A program made the position numbers and the translations under genes. 64,000 bases of DNA, from NCBI GenBank assembly GCA_009809945.1, contig WTPW01000762.1, forward strand, positions 124,621-188,620, read 5' to 3'. A model generated the notes under the pieces. The model did no database searches, was not told the DNA's origin, and saw nothing but the letters and a program-made list of their open reading frames with translations. Numbering within the stretch: position 1 is the first letter of the stretch; the number at the start of each line of letters is the position of its first letter. Shown in pieces: positions 46,665 to 58,356 of the stretch. This DNA is from Gigaspora margarita (Eukaryota; Glomeromycota; Glomeromycetes; Diversisporales; Gigasporaceae).

Positions 46665-49440
46665 CAGAATTAAACTTCATACCTATATTTTAATTTATTG
46701 AACAATTAATGATTATGGTTGATCATGTATATAATATATTCCCTTGAAACAAAAACCTTAAACAAAATTAAGATTTATGCTCACCAGATAATTTATTAAT
46801 TTATTGAATGATTAAATGTTTTGGTTAATTGTACATACATTCTCTTGAAACACAATCATTAAAGTGAGCATAATTAAACTTTATACTCACCCTGGTGATT
46901 TATTAAACAATCAAATGATTATAGTTAATTATATATACATTCTCTCAAAACACAACCATTAAAGTGAACAGAATTAAACTTTATACTCATGCTGGTAATT
47001 TATTGAACAATTAAATTATTACAGTTNATCATATATTCACTTGAAATACAATCTTTAAAGTTAACAAATTAAAGTTAATTCTCACTCTTNTAATTTATTA
47101 AACAAATAAATGATTATGGTTAATTATAGATTGTCTTGAAACATAGCCATTAAAGCAAGAGAATTAAACATTATGCTTATTTTAGTAATTTTTGAATATT
47201 ATGGTTGATCATGCATTTTTTTTAAACACAATCATTAAAGTGAACAAAATTGATTTTTGTACTCACCCTGGTAATTTATTTAATGAATAAATGTTTATGG
47301 TTAATTACACATACATTTTTTTGAAAAACATCAATAAAGTAAACAGAATTAAACTTCATACTCATCCTAGTGATTTATTGAAAGATTATAATAATTTATA
47401 GATTGATTACACAAATATCAATATGAAATGTAATCATTCAAGCAATTAAATACTTACTTCATACTTACCCTGGTGGTTTATTAAATAATCAAATGATTAT
47501 ATAACCCAAAAACAATTGTTAAAGTGAACAAAATTAAACTTCATACTCATGCTGGTAATTTATTGAATAATTAATTAATTATAGTTAATCATGCATTCTC
47601 TTGAAGCACAATCTTTAAAGTAAACAGAATTAAACTTTATTCTTACCAAAATACAGTCAGACCTCTCTAAGTGCACCTCTTGGAACCACACTTTAATAAT
47701 TTGCATTTAGAGAATAATAAGAAAATGTGCATTTATAAAGGTCAAATATATAATTGGGCCAGTACCTAAGTATGCATTTAGAAAGTATGTGCACTTATAG
47801 AGGGTGGACTTAAAGAGGACTAACTGTAATTTCTTGAATGATTAAATGATTACAGTTAACTATAGATTGTCTTAATACACAATCATTAAAGCTAGCAGAA
47901 TTAAACTTCATACTTACTTTAGTAATTTTGAACAATTTAAATGATTATAGTTGACTATACAGTCTTCTTAAACACAATTATTAAAGTGAACAAAATTAAT
48001 ATTCATATTCACCCTAGTAAATTTGATACTGGCATCCATCAGAGATGTTTTCATGCATATAGATGCATTTATGTTTTAAGAACTAAATTCACATTAATAG
48101 TTAAAACCCAAAATTTTTTATATAGTATTGACTGTAATTTATTGAATAAATAAATAATTATGGTTAATTATATATACATTCTCTTGAAAAACATCAGTAA
48201 AGTGAACAGAATTATACTTCATACTCACCCTAGTAATTTATTGAAAAGAATTAAATTCATACTCACTCTAGTGATTTATTGAATGATTATCATAATTTAT
48301 AGATCAATTACACAAATATTGATATAAAAAGTAATCATTCAAGCAATTAATGCTACAATAATTTAACTTNATACTCACCCTGATAATTTATTAAACAATT
48401 AAATAATTATGGTTAATCATATGTACATTCTCTTGAAATACAATAATTAAAGTGAACAGAATTAAACTTCATACTCATGATCAATTAAATAATTATGGTT
48501 AATTATACATTCTCTTGAAANACAAATCTTTAAAGTAAACATAATTAAACTTTATTCTNACCCTAGTAATTTATTGATAATGAAATGATTACAGTTAATC
48601 ATAGATTGTCTTGAAACAGTCATTAAAGCAAGCAGAATTAAACTTCATGCTCACCCTAGTAATTGTTGAATGATTAAATAATTAAGGTTAATTATACATA
48701 CTCCTTAAACATAATTGTTAAAGTGACAAAATTAATTTTCATACTCACCCTAGTAATTTATTGAATGAAATGATTACAGTTAATTACAAATACATTCTCT
48801 TGAAAATCATCAGTAAAGTGAACAAAATTAAATTTCATACTCACCCTGATGATTTATTGAATGATTAATTTATAGATCGTTTACACAAATATCAATATTA
48901 AATCCAATCATTTAAACAATTAAATACCACAATAATCTTTATACTCAACCTGATGATTTATTAACAATCAAAAAATTATAGTTAATCAAATGTACATTCT
49001 CTTAAAACACAATTATTAAAATAACAGAATTAAACTTCATACTCATGTAGTTTATTGAATGATTCAGTTAATCATACATTCTCTTGAAACATAATCTTTA
49101 AAGTAAACAGAATTAAACTTTATTCTCACCCTAGTAATATATTAAACGATTAAATGATTTTAGTTAATCATAGATTGTCTTGAAACACAGTCGTTAATGC
49201 AAGCAGAATTAAACTTCATGCTCACCCCAATAAGTTTTGAATGATTAAATAATTACTGTTAATCATACATTCTCCTTAAACACAATCATTAATAGTAAAA
49301 AAATTAATTTTTGTACTCACTCTAGTAATTATTTAACGAATAGATGATTACAGTTAATTACGCATAAATTCTCTTGAAATCATCAGTAAAGTGAACAGAA
49401 TTAAACTTCATGCCCATCCTGGTGATTTGGTTAAACAATT
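46665..49440. repeat. Satellite array, ~95-100-bp units, with higher-order pattern
   Basis: Roughly 25-30 units around AGTGAACAGAATTAAACTTC, ATACTCACCCTGGTGATTTA and GATTATGGTTAATCATA. A longer variant with ACACAAATATCAATATGAAA returns near 47,410, 48,310 and 48,890, pointing to higher-order repeats. Several N. A MITE interrupts it at 47652-47828. Confidence 0.75.
47652..47828. mobile_element. pogo/Tc1-type MITE in the satellite
   Basis: Ends TACAGTCAGACCTCTCTAAG and the complement of CTTAAAGAGGACTAACTGTA, bounded by TA. CAGTCxxACCTCTxTAA is typical of pogo/Tigger-like ends in general. 177 bp, no ORF. Confidence 0.55.
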
Positions 49441-50940
49441 CTCATACAATAGATAAATATAGACTATGTGATATAGAATTTCACGTTTCATTGCATTATA
49501 CCATAATGTTTACGAACATTTGATCGAATTCGCAAATTAAAATCCCACTCTGTTACTCATAAGCTAATTTGCACCATCATTATTGAAATATAGATTCTCT
49601 TGTTCATGTTTTTATTATCGCTTGTTATTGCACTTGCGACTATACCTATGTACAGTACTTTGTGCAATTGTCATATGCGCGAACTTTTTTTCTACAAAAA
49701 AACATTTATCGTACGTACGCATGTACATCGATACTATAATTAAATAAGGTAGCTGCGCGACGCTGTCACGCAAAACCAGGAACGGAAGAATCAGTAGATC
49801 ATATTAGAAGCTTTAAAAAATGTAATATTTTAGCAGTTTATTAATAAATTATGTATACCTTAGTTTACATGTGTATTGTACAGAGTTGGCATATAACTAG
49901 GCACATTAATAAATTTCGAAATGAGTCATATGAATTCATTAATTATATTAGTAGTTTAATTGGTCATGTGCCAACACTATGTACATTTTTTAGTGTTTAT
50001 TGTTTAATTATGTTTAAAAGCTTAATTTATTCGGTATGATAATGAAATATGATATAGGAAGCATTTTATATAGAGAACAAAGTTGTAAATAGCATTAGTA
50101 AATATTATAAAATATATATATATATTTTTTTTTTTAGAAATCAAGCAGTATATAAATAGACAAAACCAGTATTACTATTAAAATTTGGGAGAGCGTCAGA
50201 TTAGAGGGCCAGATTTAGGTTAGCGATAGTGAACAAGAGAAGGAATACATAAGGTTGGCTTTATAAATATAACGAAATGGGATTCACGAACAATACAAAA
50301 ATAAATGAAAGCCAAGAGATACGATAAATAAACATTCATTAAGAAAACTTTATTATAATAAAGGAATTATTTAGATAATATCTAATGCTATCTAATACCT
50401 CATTCTTGCTCTCTCTATTATGTATAAGGGACAAAAACCTCTCAATACACAAAGAGCGAACACATCGGACTTATATACATTTGTAATCTACTGTATATAA
50501 ATTATTTACACCAATCAATTGTCAGTTTAACTTCCTTCTGCCTTACACAATCAATTCGTCATTGAGATACGACAACTAAAAGTCTAATTGCCCTTCAACA
50601 CCCTACAAACTTGATCGTAATATTACTTTGTGTGAGGGGCGAGACGATAATATTTAAATAATAATTTATACATAATTGATCTGTGTACAATAGCGATGGC
50701 ATGATGATTATTAATATAGACATTCGACGCATCACGATAGCTTTAATTAATTGTAGAACCCCAAGGATATCTAAATAAGGTAATAGGAGTAACATGTGTT
50801 ACAGAGGTACAATTGAAAGGCTTAAGGATGATCGAATGTAACAATGATCGATCAAATAAAGCAGGGGCAGAATAAGGAAATGCTGTGATTTTTGGGCGCA
50901 GAAATTTATAATAACACCGGTAAGATAAGAAATAAATCAA
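49441..50940. other. Helitron-like element interior without genes
   Basis: No ORF looks coding on either strand. A string near 49,545-49,597 (CTGTTACTCATAAGC...CACCATCATTATTG) resembles the element's end near 52,780-52,815. Confidence 0.4.
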
Positions 50941-50944
50941 ATAA

Positions 50945-51920
50945 AATGAGGCACAACTTAAAACTTGAAATACTTACTTAAAATAGTCCTTTTGAAGGAA
51001 TAATCATGTACGAATGCACGTACGTACTTACGAAAGCCATATCAAACCAGTTTAATATATTCCACAATGTCATGCAAAAATATAACCAATCAAAGAACCG
51101 TATTTGTTCACATAATTTCACTCTTCAGATAACCATGCACTTCGTTGCACTCCGTTCCTGGTATAAAACAGAATTTCGACGTTTTTATAAAAAAGATTTC
51201 GAGCAAAAAANNNNNNNNNNNNNNNNNNNNNNNNNNNNNNNNNNNNNNNNNNNNNNAAAAAAAAAAAAAACATTACTGTAACCACATACCGGAACCCCTT
51301 AAATATCAACCCCCTACGCGATAAACAGGCACGAAACGTAAACCCGAAATACTCACTTAAAAATAGTCCCCTTTGCAGGGACAATCACGCACGAATAGCA
51401 CGTACATACGTAAAAAAGTCATACCAAACCGGTTCAACATAAAAAGCAAATCCGGAACATCGCATTCCACAACGTCATGTGAAAACACAACCAATCAAAG
51501 AACCGTATTTGCTCACACCATTTCACTCTTTAGATAACCACGCACTTCGTTGCACTCCGCTCCTGGAACGCTCCTGATACAGGTAAATCTGGAAACAAAT
51601 TAGGGGGAAAAGCGATACATATAAATGCATAAATGAGAAGCCCCATGTGCAAATTTGGAAAAAAATCGAGCCACATATGGGTGGAAAAGCCCATACGCAA
51701 TTTCTAATTATATATATACGTATTATAAATGCGATAACAATTAGTTATGGTTACATTCTGTATAAAAAACCAGTTTATAAAAATTAAATATAGAATAAGC
51801 AAATCATATGACATATTTAAAAAAGAAACATCCAATCAAAAGCACGGATTTGTACAGAAACACTTCACACGCCGCTTAACCATGCACTCCGTTCCTGGTA
51901 ACTCCGTTCCTGGTAAAAAT
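50945..51920. repeat. Direct repeats around a poly(A)/N gap
   Basis: About 225 bases from GAAATACTTACTTAAAATAG to GCACTCCGTTCCTGGTA (50,965-51,165) recur at 51,345-51,570 (GAAATACTCACTTAAAAATA...); a third, shorter copy ends near 51,920 with CTCCGTTCCTGGTAA doubled. Between the first two is a poly(A) run with 46 N, so the true length is unknown. Confidence 0.6.
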
Positions 51921-52147
51921 ACAAAATTGACGTCATAGATACTCAGAATTTGGTTGATTCCGTAAATAATTTTGTTACAATGCTGCATGTGATTAATGTT
52001 GATTTGGTACGTACTATCGTGATTAAAACAATTGATAATGGGTTTGTATTGTGATGACATTCTTGATCATAACTTGCTCATCGATATTTTAGTTTTAACA
52101 TTTTGATCACAGGTATATATGCACGTGTTACACTAATTATCAATGAC

Positions 52148-52434
52148 TAGTGATGTGAATTCTACCAATTTGGCATTTTCCTACCGGTATCTACCGGTAG
52201 GTGGTAGCTACCGGTAGTGGTAGCTACCGGTAGATCTACTAGTCACATGATAAATAAATTTATTTGACAAATCATATACTTTCGATATTTATAATGCACC
52301 ATAATTTTTAAAATTTAATTCGATTATTTTATTGGTATCTACCCTGCATATAATTTACCTAACGGTATCTACCGTTATCTACCGGTAGATACCAGTGGTA
52401 GATTCCTACCGGTAGCTACCAACTCACATCACTA
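52148..52434. mobile_element. hAT-type MITE with CTACCGGTAG units
   Basis: Inverted ends TAGTGATGTGA and TCACATCACTA and a perfect 8-bp target duplication TCAATGAC (52140-52147 and 52435-52442). Both subterminal regions carry repeated GGTAGCTACCGGTAG-type palindromes. No ORF. Confidence 0.8.
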
Positions 52435-53063
52435 TCAATGACACTGCCGCAGCATCCAATCAATCAATTATATATCGAATAATAAGTAATCCGGTTGAAA
52501 TCATTTAATCGATATTAAAATTTTCCTCAATCGCCATTTATATCTATCTACGTATGGCTCCTTCTTGACATGTAATGCGTTCTTAACATACTTAGTAAGT
52601 ACAATTCCGAAAGACTAATAAAAAAGATAATGGTCGTCTGCACTTTAATCACATCTTATTTTAAAATAAAATTCGTGAGAAAAAAATAGAATACAGTACA
52701 TACAAATGTACAATATATACGTATGCACACATATGCACGAATATTACGTAAGTGCATCGCAGAGCAAAAATTCCACCCCGTTACCAATATAATAATCGGC
52801 ACCATCATCATGAAAAAGGATTATTTGGCACCGTTATCCCCCAGCTCTGCCTTATTATAAGGATCTGCACTAATCCTCTACGATCATTTCCAAACGTGGC
52901 CCTGGCTGAATTCTAGACACCCAGTGGGATTCGAACTCGCGACTCGCGCTTGTGACCTTGGAGTGCTAACTACTTGCACTAACGACCCGAAGGTCATCGC
53001 ATAGATTATTTAATTGGTAATGTTATATATCTAACTTCTAATATGTATATTATATTATATAAG

Positions 53064-53515
53064 ATTAAAAATCATTTGCAATTAGAACATGAAAGTATCG
53101 TGGGATTAACTCAAAACGCTACAAAAATGAATATATGTTTGAATTTGGTTCCAAAAGAAATGATAGAAATGGAAAATGTGCCAATTGCAACAAATATAAC
53201 ACATCATCAGCTTGGTGTCAGACATGTGACCCTCAGAAAACAACACTAGGATGGACGAGTGGAAATAAGAATATCGACGATTGCATTAAAGAACTTCAAC
53301 TTAATGCTACAAATTATGAAGACGTAATCGAATGGATTCCTTTTAATAGATTAGATAATATTCAAAAGGTTGGTGAAGAGTTTTTAGCAGTCTGGTTAGA
53401 TGGTGTACGGTTAATACAATATATTAAAGAGCCCACGCAGTCACGTAATCCATCATGTAGAGTAAAGCTTAAAATATTGCATGAATCTAAAAATTTATTA
53501 GAGCTTCTATGCAAA
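53064..53515 (+). pseudogene. Block B counterpart of exon 9, damaged start
   Basis: The first codon is ATT instead of TTT after AG. One base is lost in ACAAAAATGAAT and about nine are missing in the VFNEFG region, so the frame breaks before the ribbon; from 53135 (MFEFGSKRNDRNGKCANC) the normal frame runs to the donor at 53516. Confidence 0.75.
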
Positions 53516-53587
53516 GTAAGATAAAAATTGTTTCATTTTTCATTTGAACAAATTTTTTAGCTAAAATATATTTTATTTCTTTATAAG

Positions 53588-54061
53588 TTTAAAGAAGATC
53601 TCATACAATTAAAGAATAATAACTCTAAAGTCTACGGATTAACACGAAAAACTTCAACCGATGAATACATGTTAGTTTTTGATTTTGTAAGATACAGTTC
53701 GGATGGAAAATGTGCAAGTTGCAACCGATGTAACACATGGTCAGCTTGGTGTCAATCATGTGACCCTCAGAAAACAACAGAAGGATCGACAAGTGGTAAT
53801 AAAGATGTCGATGATTGTATTAAGGAATTTCAACTTAAAGCTACACGTTATGAAAATGTAATTGAATGGATTCCTTTTAATAGATTAAATAAAGTTCAAA
53901 AGATTGGTGAAGGAGGATTTGGCTCAGTGTTTTCAGCAACATGGTTAGATGGTAAAAGGACAGTTTCAAATGAATCTGGAGAACATTTACAATCACGTAC
54001 ACCATCACGTATAGTTGCACTTAAAACATTACCCGGTTCACAAAAGAATTTTTTAAGAGAA
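53588..54061 (+). CDS. Block B counterpart of exon 10, intact glycine loop
   Basis: FKEDLIQLKNNNSKVYG; ribbon CASCNRCNT...WCQSC (Tyr replaced by Cys); GEGGFGSVFSATWLDG and VALKTLPGSQ present, ending NFLRE before the donor at 54062. It differs from block A by TSGN preceded by Ser (GSTSGN for GWTSGN). Confidence 0.75.
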
Positions 54062-54136
54062 GTAAGTTAAAAATAATTTTTTATGATTTAATATAGATAA
54101 AATTATCAAAATTATAACTTTTATTTAATTCACTAG

Positions 54137-55033
54137 TTTAAAAGTTTCACGGAAATTAGATTAATGGAAGTGTATGGATTAACTCAAAATACAACTAATA
54201 ATGAATATTTGATGGTATTTGAATATGCAAATAAAGGAAGTCTTCATACACTTCTCTTATCAAATTTTAGAGAACTTAATTGGAAAAGTAAATTAAGGCA
54301 ACTTTACCATATATTGATCGATTTAAAAAAAGTTCATGAAGCAGGATATGCTCATGGGGATTTTCATAGCGGTAATATATTGCAGATTCAAATGATTAAT
54401 GGGAATCTAATCTCTTATATAGCAGATCTTGGATTATCTAGAAAAAAAGATGAATCTGATTTAGAAGATAGTATTTACGGAGTTTTGCCTTATATTGCCC
54501 CTGAAGTGTTGTATAAACAACCATATACAATGGCAGCAGATATTTATAGTTTTGGTATTATTATGGCTGAAATATCTACAGGAAAACCACCTCATTATGG
54601 TATTGAGTTCGATGAAGAGTTGGTTATTCGAATATGTAATGGATTACGTCCTGAATTTGCTAAAAAAACTCCTGAATGCTACATCAAATTAGCATATAAA
54701 TGTATGGATGCGGATCCTCCTAATAGACCATCTGCATCTTATATTTACGATGAAATATTAAAATGGTATAATTTAGTAAATGATGGTATAGCAATAGATG
54801 ATGATGAATTAGCAATATTAAAAGCATTCCAATCTGCAGATGCAATTATTCCAACATTATCAACAGAATTATCAATTTTTCCTAAAGATAAACTTACAAG
54901 TAAAATGCTTAACTTTAAAAATCTTTCTAAGCCAGTTAATTCATCATTTATTTCACTATTAGCTAGTAAATCTATTGAGTTTTCTGATATTCCGACTGGT
55001 AAGTACTTCGATAGTAAACTTATTTATAAATAA
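54137..55033 (+). CDS. Block B kinase C-lobe exon, HGD variant
   Basis: FKSFTEIRLMEVYGLTQ, hinge, then AHGDFHSGNIL: the arginine of HRD is Gly (residue 65 counting from the Met at 54164), while the catalytic Asp and Asn remain. DLGLSRK and IAPEVL are present. Loss of the RD arginine usually means activation-loop phosphorylation is not needed. The possible donor GTAAGT at 54999 matches block A. Confidence 0.75.
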   Translation, partial: FKSFTEIRLMEVYGLTQNTTNNEYLMVFEYANKGSLHTLLLSNFRELNWKSKLRQLYHILIDLKKVHEAGYAHGDFHSGNILQIQMINGNLISYIADLGLSRKKDESDLEDSIYGVLPYIAPEVLYKQPYTMAADIYSFGIIMAEISTGKPPHYGIEFDEELVIRICNGLRPEFAKKTPECYIKLAYKCMDADPPNRPSASYIYDEILKWYNLVNDGIAIDDDELAILKAFQSADAIIPTLSTELSIFPKDKLTSKMLNFKNLSKPVNSSFISLLASKSIEFSDIPTGKYFDSKLIYK

Positions 55034-55224
55034 ACAAATTTATTTCTAAAATTATTTTAATGGTTAGATTATTGAATAATTGCTTTAAATTGTAAATTAT
55101 CAAGTGCAAATGAAGGTATTTTTATTTTAAATTAAAAATAACTAAATATTATATTATTTATCGGATTTTTTATTTGTTAATTATGTTTTAATGGTTAAAC
55201 TTATCTATTTAATCGTTCTTTTAG

Positions 55225-55307
55225 CCAATGTGAAGGATCACGAACTTTGTAGAAGCTCGGAAGAGAAATGTATAATGATAGGTAAATTGCTTGACATTAG
55301 AAAATAA
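55225..55307 (+). CDS. Possible alternative last exon, block B
   Basis: Acceptor TTCTTTTAG ends at 55224; joined to the donor at 54999 it reads ANVKDHELCRSSEEK and stops at 55305-55307. See the block-A counterpart at 6703-6767; the two tails share ANVKDH and then differ by an indel. Confidence 0.35.
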
Positions 55308-56450
55308 GTATATAATTGGAATCTTTAGGTTTCCAAAGCAAAACAGTGGCTCCAATTTTTTTTTAATGCAAATTTAGGTTGTAACATTGAACAATTCAAT
55401 ATCTTTAGCTACAGATCTTTATTTAATTTTGTATTTAATAAATCCATGCTTTTTTTAAAATACATTTTGTCACATATTTTATTGACTATATAATGATTTT
55501 GCAATATAAGCTGTTTATATCTATTAAACATTTCATTATGTTTGATGACATTTATTATAAAGTTTTTTATATAAAATATTATTTGTAGATCGCATACATA
55601 TGGCAAATTCGAATTATTCGTGTCACAAATTGACAAATCCGACTACTAAAACAATGAATGAATTTTATTTAAATCAAATTATCTTCAAATTTTATATTCA
55701 AAATGGATTAAGTTTTGGCATAAATGAAAAAAGTTTTAATATACTGTATGTACACAATATAATTTGTTATTAATTAAATATGTTTACACTCGAAACAAAT
55801 AAAAGCATCAACTAAATAACTGTAATTTAAAGCTGTAAAAATAAATAATTAATAATTCATTTTGTTCAATAAATATGAGAAATGATGTTTAAAAATTTTA
55901 TAAATGTTATATAAAGCGGATTTGTTTAAATTTAAGTTATACAACTATATCACGCTAGAAAACGAAAACCATTATATATAAAATCTAAAAAGAAAATTGA
56001 CTTTTTTTAGAATTAACATAGTTAATATCGGGCAACTATCTTGGTACAGCGCAGAAAATCTAAATTCTTAGTCACCTATATAAAATAATTCTCAATCACT
56101 CTATAAAAAATAATTCTCAATCACTATATAGAATAAATATTTTCAATATCTCATTAAGCATAATCATGTGCATAGCGATGAAAAATATACAATATTCCCA
56201 TTAAAGATATATGTAGTATGAATTTTTTAGCGCTTGATTCTAAAGTAATATCAAAGTAGCCATTTTTTGGTCAAAGTAAAAAAAAAGTTCGTCAGTAACG
56301 GAGTAAAAATATTTCAATCGACTTTACCATTAAGATTTATACGGAAAACTACATAGATAACTAATTTGTTTCTATTATTTCACTTATGATTTATGATATC
56401 CATTAAGGTTGTGACCTAGATCCTTTTTTTAAAATTCCAGCGTTCGACTT
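55308..56450. other. Non-coding, homologous to 6.77-8.2 kb
   Basis: No gene. Shares long stretches with block A (for example TGTGCATAGCGATGAAAAAT) with scattered indels. Confidence 0.5.
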
Positions 56451-56768
56451 AAGCTGTTCTCAAGCATCTAAATCAATTGATCACGTAATGATCGTGATGA
56501 TGCTCAAGCATCAACATCAATGACGATATTAATAGAATTAAATGCTTGAGCATACTCTTTTTCTTTTGTTCGTGATCTTCACCCAAAACAATTAAAAAAT
56601 CTAATAAAAAAAAATTCTATTCAACTGAATGCCGAAGCTTCAACTTTGGCTTCTCCTTTTAATGATTATACAATTTAAATTTTTTGTTGCAACAGCAACA
56701 GAATCAATTTATCGAATCATTAGCGAAAGTTGCTTTACAGCAACAAGAAATAATTTTTTTTATGTTAN

Positions 56769-56804
<36 letters not shown>

Positions 56805-57092
56805 GTTCGTATCAAGGCATCGATTATTTGTTTTAAAAGGTTCGAGCATTAACAATAAAATGGTTGCTTTTTGGAACGGATAGAAACTTGGTGAGAATTT
56901 ATTGTTTATTANATGTTAATATAAAGTAATGATTGAGCGACCTTTATCAATGATAAATTTTTGACGAAAAAAGGTGGTTTGTGTCTCCCTGATGTTGTCA
57001 TCGGAATGATAACTCGTTTGATTCATTTATTTAATTTCCGACTAATTAAAATTTTGCTTCCGATCACTTGATTGAGGTGCTTGAGAACACCT
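56451..57092. mobile_element. Block-B-specific MITE, GGTGCTTGAGAACA ends
   Basis: AAGCTGTTCTCAAGCATC at the left and GGTGCTTGAGAACACCTT at the right are inverted; block A has the uninterrupted site near 8195. The ~640-bp interior contains coding-like pieces in shifting frames (QLNAEASTLASPFNDYTI; LLQQQQNQFIESLAKVALQQ), an ATT/AAT microsatellite at 56,768-56,812 and two N. This may be captured host or transposon coding sequence. Confidence 0.6.
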
Positions 57093-58356
57093 TTATTTTG
57101 TATCTGGGAAGTGGGACTTTTTACTTAATTTGAGTTCATTAACCATTTCGAATAATAGTATTAAACACAAATTACAATTTATTAAATAAATATGCGTGCA
57201 TTTAATAACAATATTGCAATATTAAACCTTTTAAGTTGTTCAAAATTTTGCATCTTTATCCATGGTCAAATATTGATAATCTCTTTAAGATCGAATTCAA
57301 TTCAAAGAATATTGATGAATCGATTACCAAATAATTAAATATTATTAAACCATAACATGTATAAATCTTGCGTGTTTCCAAGTAATAAATATAAGTCTGA
57401 ATTCATATTTTCATCATTTAATCTTAGAAGAATTTAGAATGTATTGATTATTATTCGCGTAGTAAAAAAGCACATGTGTGATCTGTATTAACCCCCCTAG
57501 CGTCACCGATCTAAAAAACTTTTGCTATCTAGTCAAATTATATTACAAGATCATATGTGATATTGCTTGATTGTTGAGAATAAAGTGATTATTGATCAAA
57601 AATTAAAAGCCCGGTTATGAATTTTTGCACGTATATAACCTGGTTGCTTATCAATTTTGTACTTGATTGTGACTTAATGATTTATAAATTTTTGTGCATA
57701 TGTACTGATTGTTATTATGATATCTGTTAATTTTAATAATCACGGTGTTTTAACCGGATAATTTCGCCCACGTGCATAAAATCAAAGAATAATACTCCCA
57801 AACCTTAACGCTGACATTTGTAACGAATTTTTTTAGGTTGATGATTCTATGGTTCTTAGATCAGTATTATGGTTGGCTTATTCATTTAGATTTCATATAT
57901 CTTTGTCACAATTTTATACCATAGCCAGTAATAAATACCTTAAATTTTAAGTAATGAAAGATAAATTCAGATTTATAGGCCTTTACCTAGCAGCACTCGT
58001 TTTAAATTTTTCCACTGATGAAATGAATTTATCTTATTAATGAGATTACTGTATAGAGTATAAAATGCTATTTTTTTTTTAAAAAAAAAAAATACCTATC
58101 ATATATTAATCTGCTATAATTTCTATCCTTAATAATAGTTTACACCTCATACTGATCTGGTGTAATTATAATTTGGCGAAATACCTAAAGTCTTTAACCC
58201 AGAAATCTTTCCGAATTTCAAAGGAAGAAGATTTTGTCTTTAAAGAATACTTTACATGGTTGCTTACTTTTTATTCATTATTTTCAAATGTCTGGAAATG
58301 ATATGTGCAATCTTATGAAAAATTCTTAAAAAATCTTTGGAAGGCTAATTAAAAAA
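57093..58356. other. Non-coding, homologous to 8.2-9.45 kb
   Basis: No gene is seen; it aligns to block A with small gaps. Confidence 0.5.

Larger units (their letters stand above)
45885..52820 (-). mobile_element. Helitron-like element (non-autonomous) inserted in the SINE
   Basis: On the minus strand it ends with a GC hairpin (CCTGTGCC GGA GGCACGGG) followed 11 bases later by CTAG, and begins TCCTTTTTCATG. It sits between A (45884) and T (52821), as Helitrons do, with no target duplication. No Rep/helicase ORF is visible. Contents: two satellites, a pogo-like MITE, direct repeats, an N gap (51211-51256) and a hAT-type MITE. A second 5'-end-like string near 49,545-49,597 could mean two stacked elements, so the right boundary is less sure than the left. 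Confidence 0.6.
45490..53000 (-). mobile_element. Minus-strand tRNA-derived SINE in a kinase intron, split by a Helitron-like element
   Basis: A 10-bp direct repeat ATAGATTATT lies at 45480-45489 and 53001-53010, and block A has the uninterrupted intron. On the minus strand the element starts with a tRNA-like head near 53,000 (GACCTTCGGGTCGTTAGTGC ... GAGTTCGAATCCC) and ends in poly(A) (plus-strand T run 45491-45526). The piece at 45527-45760 shares AGGGAACT and GACCAGGGACCCGGGAC with the other SINEs. Taking out 45885-52820 leaves about 575 bp, close to the two plus-strand copies. Confidence 0.75.
41747..55033 (+). pseudogene. Multi-module ribbon/pseudokinase-N-lobe kinase gene, block B, disrupted
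   Basis: Ten exons match the block-A gene: 41747-42139, 42213-42692, 42765-43242, 43334-43804, 43883-44362, 44440-44903, 44976-45458, 53064-53515, 53588-54061 and 54137-55033. Block-A exon 6 is absent. Small introns are 72-91 nt; the one between 45459 and 53063 is 7,605 nt because a SINE and a Helitron-like element landed in it. Exons 3 and 8 and the exon at 44440 are frameshifted (one extra T; losses near 53,115-53,150; one base lost). The first intron has donor GTATGA. An in-frame ATG at 41678 would add 23 residues, but the ATG at 41747 is the one shared with block A. The final kinase domain is open but reads HGD instead of HRD. Homopolymer sequencing errors could explain one or two of the frameshifts. 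Confidence 0.75.

Noticed and set aside
46665..49440. CRISPR-like regular repeats
   Set aside because: Whole units of 95-100 bp are repeated without unique spacers, in a eukaryotic context: a satellite.
51006..51384. ORFs across the N gap
   Set aside because: The reading depends on 46 unknown bases and poly(A).
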